Shown one piece after another: positions 6,238 through 11,761 of a DNA stretch of 11,761 nucleotides. The DNA is from Thermoplasmatales archaeon UBA509 (GTDB taxonomy: Archaea; Thermoplasmatota; Thermoplasmata; Thermoplasmatales; Thermoplasmataceae). A program made the position numbers and the translations under genes. The stretch spans positions 1 through 11,761 of the forward strand of contig DAJC01000012.1 of NCBI GenBank assembly GCA_002498845.1, in the 5' to 3' direction. Under the pieces are notes generated by a model. It was not told the DNA's origin. It ran no database searches and saw nothing but the letters and a program-made list of their open reading frames with translations. Numbering within the stretch: the first letter of the stretch is position 1; each line of letters opens with the position of its first letter.

Positions 6238-7446
6238 ATGGAATTCAAGTTTTCAGATAACCTGAAGAATATGAAGCCTTCCGAGATAAGGGAACTCCTC
6301 AAATATGCGACCAACAAGAATCTCATATCATTCGGTGGGGGCATGCCCAATCCCGAAACGTTTCCAATGGCAGACCTCAAGTCCATTATGGATGACGTGA
6401 TGAATCAGTATGGGACAATTGCTCTGCAGTATGGGAACACTGGAGGCCTCAACGAGCTGCGCACGGAAATAGTACGCCTTGTCAGGGAAACTGAAAACAT
6501 AAAGAGTTCAGAATCGCAGGTCCTTGTTACAGCCGGATCACAGCAGGGGCTCTATGAGTTAGCAAAGATACTTGTGAATCCTGGTGACGCCATAATTACA
6601 GAAGAGCCGACGTACGTTGGCGCCATATCGGCGTTTGACGCCAATGATGCGGATATGCATTCCATCCCAATGGACGAGAATGGGATCAAGACAGAACTGG
6701 TTGAAGCCGAAATCAAGAAACTCATATCAAAGGGAAAGAAACCCAAGTTCATATACACAATACCAACATTCCAGAACCCTACCGGGGTAACCCTGAGTCT
6801 GGAAAGAAGGCGCCACCTCATAGAAATCTCTCAGAAATACCAGATTCCACTGGTTGAGGACAACCCGTATGGGGAACTGAGGTATGATGGGGATAGGATA
6901 CCATCTCTTAGATCGCTTGACCCGGAAGTCATATATCTTGGCACATTCTCCAAGATCATGTGTCCGGGACTCAGGATGGGCTTCACAGTGGCTCCCGAGT
7001 CCTTCATATCAAGAGTGAACCTTCTGAAGCAGGCTCTTGATCTGTCCTCAAGCACCTTCAGCCAGTTTGTGGCGTGGCAGTACCTTGCCAGAGACGAGGT
7101 GAAGAAGCAGATTCCCAAGACAATCAAATTGTACAGGAGAAAGAGGGATACCATGTTCAGGGCACTTGAAGAGTATTTTCCAGATGGATCAAGCTGGTCA
7201 AAGCCGCTTGGCGGAATGTTCCTCTGGGCCACAGTTGATTCCAGGATAAACACCACGGATATGCTGCAGGATGCCATACAGGATGGGGTAGCCTATGTCA
7301 GTGGAAACGCTTTCTCTCCGGCCAGGGCTCAGGCAAACAGCATGAGGCTGAACTTCACGTTCTCCGAAGATGAACAGATTTACGAGGGAATCAAGAGGCT
7401 CGCTTCTGTACTGGAGAAGAAAATGTCCGTGCTTCAGCCCCAGTAG
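6238..7446 (+). CDS. PLP-dependent aminotransferase, class I fold (2-aminoadipate aminotransferase/LysN-like)
   Basis: Transfers an amino group between an amino acid and a 2-oxo acid with PLP. The protein has 402 residues. Visible landmarks are the N-terminal SFGGGMPNPETFP, substrate loop LQYGNTGG, VTAGSQQGLYELAK, TIPTFQNPTG (with N180 contacting the cofactor), VEDNPYGEL with D208, TFSKIMCPGLRMGF with the Schiff-base lysine K239, and a late SMRLNFTF arginine that would bind the substrate carboxylate. The group includes LysN, kynurenine/2-aminoadipate and broad aromatic aminotransferases and the catalytic half of MocR regulators; no DNA-binding domain is present here. The exact substrate cannot be read from the sequence. 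It is 12 bases upstream of the coaD fusion gene and probably co-transcribed with it. Confidence 0.9.
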   Translation: MEFKFSDNLKNMKPSEIRELLKYATNKNLISFGGGMPNPETFPMADLKSIMDDVMNQYGTIALQYGNTGGLNELRTEIVRLVRETENIKSSESQVLVTAGSQQGLYELAKILVNPGDAIITEEPTYVGAISAFDANDADMHSIPMDENGIKTELVEAEIKKLISKGKKPKFIYTIPTFQNPTGVTLSLERRRHLIEISQKYQIPLVEDNPYGELRYDGDRIPSLRSLDPEVIYLGTFSKIMCPGLRMGFTVAPESFISRVNLLKQALDLSSSTFSQFVAWQYLARDEVKKQIPKTIKLYRRKRDTMFRALEEYFPDGSSWSKPLGGMFLWATVDSRINTTDMLQDAIQDGVAYVSGNAFSPARAQANSMRLNFTFSEDEQIYEGIKRLASVLEKKMSVLQPQ

Positions 7447-7458
7447 GCTGATAATACC

Positions 7459-8445
7459 ATGATCACAGTACTGGGGGGATCTTTCACAAGATTCCACAAA
7501 GGGCATATGCTGATGCTGGATGCTGCTATCAGGACAGGAAATCACCTGATCGTGGGTCTCGCATCAGATGATTTTCTTAAGAGCCACAAGGCGTATGATG
7601 CGCCCAGATATTCTATGAGAAAGCGTGCCCTTGATAACTATATATCCCGGTTCACATCGGATTATGAAATATATCCTCTTGATTCGAGAAACGGGAACGC
7701 TGATGCTTCTGCTGAATACGATACCATTGTTGTATCAAGAGAAACCCGTGCCCAGGCTGAAGCAATAAATTCGTCAAGGATCCGGAAGGGGCTCAAGCCA
7801 TTGAGGATCGTGGAGGTACCCATTGCTCTGGCAGAAGACCTTTTTCCCATAAGCTCCAGCAGGATTGTGAAGGGAGAAATCAGGGCTAACGGCCGCAGGG
7901 TCACGCCAGTCCTCATAGGAATATCCACTGCCAACAGCCTCAAGGTCATGGCTCTGGATAGATATATTTCAAAAGTAATGAGAAATTATGAGATCTTTCG
8001 CAATCAGGAGTATGAACTGGAGACAGATCAGCCACTGGGCATCGACACACAGATAAGTGCAATGAAGAGGGCTCAGTCCGCCCTGGGATCCCGGGATTAT
8101 GGTGTTGGTGTTGAATCCGGTGTATATATGGATCGGATTACTGGAAGCGCGATTGACATCCACTACTGTGTGGTCATTGACAGGTATTCCAGGGTTACAG
8201 TGGGTACGGGAAGCGGTTTCGCCATTCCACCGGATATCGTCAGGGGAATCAGAAACGGGCTTACGGAATCTCAGGCTTTTGTAGAATCCTATGGCGGAAC
8301 GGACCCCGGATCAACTTCAGGTATTGCAGGAATAATCTCGGGCAACAGGATCACCAGACAGGAACTTGTTTATGAGGCCATCAGGAATGCATTCATCCCA
8401 AGGACCGGCGCTTCATTCTATGGCTTGGATGAAAAGATCCAGTGA
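7459..8445 (+). CDS. coaD: Bifunctional phosphopantetheine adenylyltransferase / DUF84 NTP phosphatase fusion
   Basis: Two enzymes in one 328-residue chain. Residues 1-148 are an archaeal-type phosphopantetheine adenylyltransferase, which makes dephospho-CoA from ATP and 4'-phosphopantetheine; GGSFTRFHKGH gives the HxGH nucleotide site (H13-H16) and ISSSR (131-135) the second nucleotidyltransferase motif. Residues 149-315 are a DUF84/YjjX-like domain that hydrolyses non-canonical triphosphates such as ITP and XTP; visible motifs are GISTANSLKV, GVGVESGVY, GTGSGFAIPP and SGIAGIISGNRITR followed by the helix QELVYEAIRNAF. Each domain is normally a separate protein; this fusion has been annotated in Thermoplasmatales. 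The ATG at 7459 follows the aminotransferase stop by 12 bases, suggesting an operon, although the enzymes share no obvious pathway. Confidence 0.92.
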   Translation: MITVLGGSFTRFHKGHMLMLDAAIRTGNHLIVGLASDDFLKSHKAYDAPRYSMRKRALDNYISRFTSDYEIYPLDSRNGNADASAEYDTIVVSRETRAQAEAINSSRIRKGLKPLRIVEVPIALAEDLFPISSSRIVKGEIRANGRRVTPVLIGISTANSLKVMALDRYISKVMRNYEIFRNQEYELETDQPLGIDTQISAMKRAQSALGSRDYGVGVESGVYMDRITGSAIDIHYCVVIDRYSRVTVGTGSGFAIPPDIVRGIRNGLTESQAFVESYGGTDPGSTSGIAGIISGNRITRQELVYEAIRNAFIPRTGASFYGLDEKIQ

Positions 8446-8490
8446 GTTTCGCCGCTCACCAATATTCCCATTATTCTTCTCATGGAGTCC

Positions 8491-8497
8491 TTAAAAG
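8491..8497 (+). promoter_or_regulatory. TATA-like element before the MIP18/SufT-like gene
   Basis: TTAAAAG, preceded by CC, is centred about 25 bases before the ATG at 8518. A message starting there would be leaderless for the 12-codon leader ORF rather than for the main gene at 8556. If the leader ORF is not translated, this promoter instead gives a leader of about 37 bases. Confidence 0.45.
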
Positions 8498-8517
8498 TGT
8501 TCCTGCACATCTACATA

Positions 8518-8556
8518 ATGGTTAAGTACGGGGAAGCCATTAAAAAAAGAGCATAA
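8518..8556 (+). other. Possible 12-codon leader ORF overlapping the next start
   Basis: ATG at 8518 opens MVKYGEAIKKRA and stops at TAA (8554-8556), which overlaps the next gene's ATG by one base as TAATG. That overlap is the usual form of stop-start coupling. The predicted transcription start falls on this ATG, and the main gene has only a weak ribosome binding site of its own. The same 11 bases, CATAATGGTTA, occur at both starts (8514-8524 and 8552-8562). Chance remains possible for so short an ORF. Confidence 0.3.
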
Positions 8557-8855
8557 TGGTTACCAAGGAGGAAATTCTGGAGCAGCTGAAACAGGTTTCA
8601 GATCCGGAAATAGGCATGGACGTGGTTAACCTTGGTCTCGTTTATGATGTGGAGATCAATGGCGACAGGGTCTATATTAAGATGACAATGACCGCTCCCA
8701 CGTGCCCCGTTACACCATGGATACTTTCTGAAGCTCAGAGGATAGTGGAGAACATGGAGGGTGTTGAGGCTGCAGATATAGAGCTAGTATGGGACCCGCC
8801 ATGGAATCCTTCAATGATGACAGATGAGGCCAAGGAAGCCCTGAATATGACATAG
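8556..8855 (+). CDS. MIP18/SufT-like (DUF59) iron-sulfur assembly protein
   Basis: A 99-residue single-domain protein of the MIP18/DUF59 family, whose members (SufT, eukaryotic CIAO2, PaaD) help mature iron-sulfur proteins. Visible signatures are VSDPEIGMDVVNLGLVYDV near the N terminus (D16-P17-E18), MTMTAPTCP with the conserved cysteine C50, and the C-terminal LVWDPPWNPSMMTDEAKEAL. This last motif is characteristic of the SufT-like subgroup rather than of MRP fusions. The start at 8556 follows the possible leader ORF with a one-base overlap. Its client proteins are not indicated by the context, although the radical-SAM enzyme MqnC encoded in this window would need a [4Fe-4S] cluster. T-rich sequence follows at 8910-8922 and may terminate it. 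Confidence 0.9.
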   Translation: MVTKEEILEQLKQVSDPEIGMDVVNLGLVYDVEINGDRVYIKMTMTAPTCPVTPWILSEAQRIVENMEGVEAADIELVWDPPWNPSMMTDEAKEALNMT

Positions 8856-8901
8856 GATTCCCGCTATTGGTGGGACCTCTCTGAGTATAGTATTATCATT
8901 C

Positions 8902-8942
8902 GAGAATCTGTCTTTTTATTTTGAATAAGGATCGAGATTCTC
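8902..8942. repeat. Inverted repeat upstream of tbp
   Basis: GAGAATCT (8902-8909) and AGATTCTC (8935-8942) are perfect inverted copies separated by 25 bases. The spacer begins with the T-rich GTCTTTTTATTTT, which is a plausible archaeal terminator for the gene ending at 8855. The right arm ends 18 bases before the tbp TATA box, so the arms could alternatively be paired operator half-sites. Confidence 0.4.
8910..8922 (+). terminator. T-rich terminator candidate after the MIP18/SufT-like gene
   Basis: GTCTTTTTATTTT lies 54 bases after the stop codon. Archaeal RNA polymerase commonly terminates at runs of T without a hairpin. It is the only T-rich run between this gene and the tbp promoter. Confidence 0.4.
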
Positions 8943-8959
8943 TCATGAAACGACGCACC

Positions 8960-8980
8960 TTTAAATACCCTTTTTATATA
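8960..8980 (+). promoter_or_regulatory. Tandem TATA boxes of tbp
   Basis: TTTAAATA (8960-8967) and TTTATATA (8973-8980) both fit the archaeal consensus and are 13 bases apart. The first would start transcription near 8989 with a leader of about 11 bases; the second would start at about 9000, making a leaderless message. AAGGG at 8989-8993 is a modest ribosome binding site available only to the longer form. Confidence 0.6.
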
Positions 8981-8999
8981 GTGAACGAAAGGGTTATTT

Positions 9000-9554
9000 A
9001 TGAGCGAGAGAGAAAAGATTACAGTGGAAAACATCGTGGCTTCTACGTCACTGGCGGAACATCTTGATCTGAGCAGGATTGCACTTGCACTTGAGGGATC
9101 GGAATACGAGCCCGAACAGTTTCCTGGCCTTATCTACCGTCTCCATGAACCAAAGACAGCTGTTCTCATATTCAGGAGTGGCAAGGTCAACTGCACAGGC
9201 GCCAAGAATCTTGCAAATGTGAAGCTCACAATCGACACAATAATCCAGAAGCTGAAAAAGGCCGGTATTGAGGTATATGACAACCCTGATATTGTTGTCC
9301 AGAACATAGTTGCCGTATATGATCTCGAGGCGGAACTTAACCTCACGGATATTGCCATGTCACTTGGGCTGGAGAACGTGGAGTATGAGCCTGAGCAATT
9401 CCCGGGCCTCGTTTACAGGGTCGAGGAGCCAAAGGTGGTTCTCCTGCTTTTCGGATCTGGAAAGGTGGTCTGTACCGGTGCAAAGGAAGAAAGCGAGATT
9501 GAGCAGGCCGTCATAAAGGTGAAGAAGGAACTTCAGAAAGTTGGCCTGATCTGA
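9000..9554 (+). CDS. tbp: TATA-box-binding protein
   Basis: Basal transcription factor that binds the promoter TATA element and recruits TFB and RNA polymerase. The protein is 184 residues, the size of the two-repeat archaeal core. The repeats are easy to see: VENIVASTSL ... YEPEQFPGLIYRLHEPK ... LIFRSGKVNCTGAK in the first half, and VQNIVAVYDL ... YEPEQFPGLVYRVEEPK ... LLFGSGKVVCTGAK in the second. The acidic C-terminal tail found in some archaeal homologues is absent; it ends KKELQKVGLI. The short leader and tandem TATA boxes mean the protein can be expected to bind its own promoter. Its stop codon abuts the truD stop on the other strand without any gap. Confidence 0.97.
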   Translation: MSEREKITVENIVASTSLAEHLDLSRIALALEGSEYEPEQFPGLIYRLHEPKTAVLIFRSGKVNCTGAKNLANVKLTIDTIIQKLKKAGIEVYDNPDIVVQNIVAVYDLEAELNLTDIAMSLGLENVEYEPEQFPGLVYRVEEPKVVLLLFGSGKVVCTGAKEESEIEQAVIKVKKELQKVGLI

Positions 9555-10772
9555 TCACCAGGTCATGTTATTTTTCAGAATTTCCCTTATAAGGGATGTT
9601 GCATAAATCCCTCTGCCAAGGTTGAATTCCATTATTCCATCACTGTTAATGGTAAGGTCTGACTGCAGGCAGGACACAACCCTTCTTTCTCCGGATGATG
9701 AAAATTCCGGATATGACCGGAGGCGGAACATTCCGGGATTCACGCCCTCTTCATCAAGTATATTCTTTTCGAATTCACCCTGTGGGCCATCCGTCAGATG
9801 AGTATCAAATCCTATGAGCGGTGCCGAGGGCCTGAGCCTGTTCTGTCTCACTGCGTCCTCCAGGATTCCCCGGTTCATTGAGTTGACCCTGATCTCCTTC
9901 CTTGCGTCGCTGTTGAACAGTCCGTCAACAGGATATAGAACATCACCTTCATTGACAGAGTTGATTCCAAGTTCCCTGATACGCATGGATACGATCCTAT
10001 TGAAGAGATATGACTGGTATGCATGAACGAACATCATTCCCAGATTCTTGGGGAACGCAGCCAGTGACCCCCTGAGGGTTCCATGCTCCAGCATGTATCC
10101 AAGAAGTGTTCTCTCAAAGTTTAGATGCATGGGAAATTCCTTCAGCGCCAGCCTTGCATCCATGGTGGAGGCAAAATCCTTCCTGTAATATTCTGTGTCT
10201 ATCTCTGGATCATATATGTATTCCAGGGCAGCCTCCTCATCCTTACCCTCAACAAGCAGCTTTCCAACCCGGTGAGTGTTGGTCCTGATGCTGCCGAACC
10301 GCTGAAGCCCGAAATAATTTGGAAATCCACCCGAGGCATTCAGCTCTTCAAGCAAGTCACCAAGTAGACCTATGTCGTCACGATTCAGGTGAAGGTTAAC
10401 GGTGAACCTGTTGCCAATAAGATCGCCAAGGGCAAGCATCCGGTCTGTTCTGAACCAGTCCAGGATTTCACAGTCTGATATGCTGATGGTGGATGGGTCA
10501 AAATCATGGTTTATGCTGAAATACTGTGTGGTCACAGCGTGTTTATCCTTGGTTCCGCAGTATGTTATGCGCTTGTGGCTGATATGGAGTTCCCTGGCCA
10601 GGAAGATTATGAACCGGTTTGTATCCCATTCCCTGAGTTTTGCCCTGATGACAATGTATTTGCCGTTGTCTGATCTCCGGATCCACTTTGGAATTTCCTG
10701 CACAAGAAAATCCTCCGGAGTCTGTTTGAAAACACCCCTGAGCGGCTTTGTGTCGGTTACATAACTTTCCAT
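9555..10772 (-). CDS. truD: tRNA pseudouridine(13) synthase
   Basis: Isomerises U13 of certain tRNAs to pseudouridine. The protein has 405 residues. The catalytic aspartate is D76 in GTKDKHAVTTQYFS. Other family blocks are the N-terminal FKQTPEDFLVQEIP, FPNYFGLQRFGSIR, the insertion domain in the second half, and LIGFDT ... FRLRSYPEF near the end. I prefer the ATG at 10772 because GGTGGG lies just upstream as a ribosome binding site; the in-frame GTG at 10778 would add two residues. The gene lies 28 bases downstream of mqnC with no room for a clear promoter, so the two are probably co-transcribed. Transcription must end inside or beyond tbp, antisense to it. Confidence 0.96.
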   Translation of the reverse strand: MESYVTDTKPLRGVFKQTPEDFLVQEIPKWIRRSDNGKYIVIRAKLREWDTNRFIIFLARELHISHKRITYCGTKDKHAVTTQYFSINHDFDPSTISISDCEILDWFRTDRMLALGDLIGNRFTVNLHLNRDDIGLLGDLLEELNASGGFPNYFGLQRFGSIRTNTHRVGKLLVEGKDEEAALEYIYDPEIDTEYYRKDFASTMDARLALKEFPMHLNFERTLLGYMLEHGTLRGSLAAFPKNLGMMFVHAYQSYLFNRIVSMRIRELGINSVNEGDVLYPVDGLFNSDARKEIRVNSMNRGILEDAVRQNRLRPSAPLIGFDTHLTDGPQGEFEKNILDEEGVNPGMFRLRSYPEFSSSGERRVVSCLQSDLTINSDGIMEFNLGRGIYATSLIREILKNNMTW

Positions 10773-10800
10773 GCCCACCGACAGTTCATGTTCAGGCGGG

Positions 10801-11761
10801 TCAAGCCGGGTAATGGCCTATCACTCTGTAAAGGTTATCTCTCTCCACAGCTTCCATTCCTATCTGGTTAAGCCCGTTTATTATGGCATCCTTCCTGAGG
10901 TTGCCCACCTGCTTTCCAGTGGCAGGAATAACCTTCTCATCGTATATGGTGCCGCCCCAGTCATTCGCCCCGAAAAGTACGGACATCTGCCCCATCTGGA
11001 TTCCATTGGTCAGCCATGAACTCTGGATGGTTGGAATGGAATTATTCAGGACAATCCTGGATATGGCTATATTGCGAAGTACGTCTGCGCCGCCGGCGCG
11101 GTACATCACCGCCCCAGACTTCTGAAGCTGGGTATTGCCCGGCTCAAAGTTCCACGGAGTGAAGCTCAAAAATCCGTTGTACTTGCTCTGAAGATCAACC
11201 AGAGCAAGCAGATGATCTGCTTTGTGGCGTGATTCCTCAACATGGCCAAACATCATTGTGGCGGAACTGTGGATGCCAAGCCTGTGGGCAGTTTCCATCA
11301 CTTCAAGCCACTGCTTCCCACTGCCTTTCGGCCTGCCAAGAGCCTTCCTGACATCATCGTCAAATATCTCGGCACCTGCGCCGGGTATTGACTGCATGCC
11401 AGCTTCCACAAGTGATTTTATGATATCTGCCACACTTGTATGTTCCTTTCTGGCAATAAATGATATCTCCGACGTGGAGAGTCCATGAATCCCCAGATCC
11501 GGATAAGCTTCATGAATTGAACGGAAGAGATCGGTATAGTATTCAAGAGGAAGGGCAGGATTCACTCCTCCCTGTATGAGCAGCTGCGTGATATGGAAAT
11601 TCCTGTAGTATGGCTCAATTTCCTTTATGACCTGTTCCTTTGTAAGAAGGAAGGCATCAGATTCTGTACCAGTTCTGTAAAATGCACAGAAATTGCACCT
11701 GACGTTGCATATGTTGGTGTAATTCAGTATCATATTGGATACGAATGAAACGGTGTTCCCG
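10801..11761 (-). CDS. mqnC: Cyclic dehypoxanthine futalosine synthase, radical SAM (5' end outside window)
   Basis: Radical SAM enzyme that cyclises dehypoxanthine futalosine in the futalosine route to menaquinone. The reading frame continues past the right edge with residues GNTVSFVSN before the first in-window ATG at 11733. These match the family strand before the cluster motif, so the start and roughly 40 residues are missing. The cluster motif is CNVRCNFC (CX3CX2C, codons about 11709-11686). LIQGGVNPALPLEYY, SIPGAGAEIFDDDVR, ATMMFGHVEE, FTPWNFEPGNTQL, SSWLTNGIQMGQ, FGANDWGGT and the C-terminal ERDNLYRVI point to MqnC rather than MqnE (GADDxDGT) or CofH. It leads the truD gene. Thermoplasma species are known to contain menaquinones, which fits. 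Confidence 0.88.
   Translation of the reverse strand, partial: GNTVSFVSNMILNYTNICNVRCNFCAFYRTGTESDAFLLTKEQVIKEIEPYYRNFHITQLLIQGGVNPALPLEYYTDLFRSIHEAYPDLGIHGLSTSEISFIARKEHTSVADIIKSLVEAGMQSIPGAGAEIFDDDVRKALGRPKGSGKQWLEVMETAHRLGIHSSATMMFGHVEESRHKADHLLALVDLQSKYNGFLSFTPWNFEPGNTQLQKSGAVMYRAGGADVLRNIAISRIVLNNSIPTIQSSWLTNGIQMGQMSVLFGANDWGGTIYDEKVIPATGKQVGNLRKDAIINGLNQIGMEAVERDNLYRVIGHYPA

Noticed and set aside
10801..11761. Alternative call as CofH (F420 synthesis) or MqnE
   Set aside because: NYTNICNVRCNFCAFYR, FGANDWGGT, and the C-terminal ERDNLYRVI fit MqnC best. MqnE would show GADDxDGT, and CofH lacks the C-terminal RDxLYR segment.

Overview
The window looks like chromosome from a euryarchaeon of the Thermoplasma/Ferroplasma type (order Thermoplasmatales), at moderate GC. 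Archaeal markers include a two-repeat TATA-binding protein, a stand-alone GMP synthase ATP-pyrophosphatase subunit, an archaeal-length ribosomal protein S2, a two-repeat tRNA-splicing endonuclease and a truncated-Ras-type GTPase. TATA boxes of the TTTAAATA type sit about 25 bases before several likely leaderless or short-leader starts. The narrower placement rests on an adenylyltransferase/NTPase fusion known in Thermoplasmatales and on a menaquinone gene of the futalosine route. It is an inference from protein character, not from a database search.

Layout, left to right. The 3' end of a gene for a protein with a C-terminal membrane helix (2-160, +) is followed by hemA (+) and hemL (-), the two C5-pathway enzymes that make 5-aminolevulinate. 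They converge and share their stop hexamer. A 130-base divergent promoter region separates hemL from guaAB (+). rpsB (+) follows with its own TATA box and converges with the endA end of a two-gene operon (Ras-like GTPase then endA, -). Next comes a 366-base stretch with no clear gene but with a perfect 20-base palindrome, a small hairpin and a cysteine-rich micro-ORF. Then a PLP aminotransferase and the coaD-NTPase fusion lie in tandem (+), followed by a MIP18/SufT-like gene with a possible 12-codon leader ORF (+) and tbp (+). truD and mqnC form a two-gene unit on the - strand that converges exactly on tbp; mqnC runs off the right edge.

Functionally this is a housekeeping stretch: tetrapyrrole, GMP, CoA and menaquinone synthesis, iron-sulfur maturation, tRNA splicing and modification, ribosome and basal transcription. 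All three convergent pairs overlap or abut, so terminators must lie inside the opposing genes. I see no mobile element, CRISPR array, tRNA or rRNA. The stretches most worth follow-up are the 5872-6237 gap, the leader of the MIP18/SufT-like gene, and the degenerate GTPase coupled to the splicing endonuclease. None of them amounts to a demonstrated new system.
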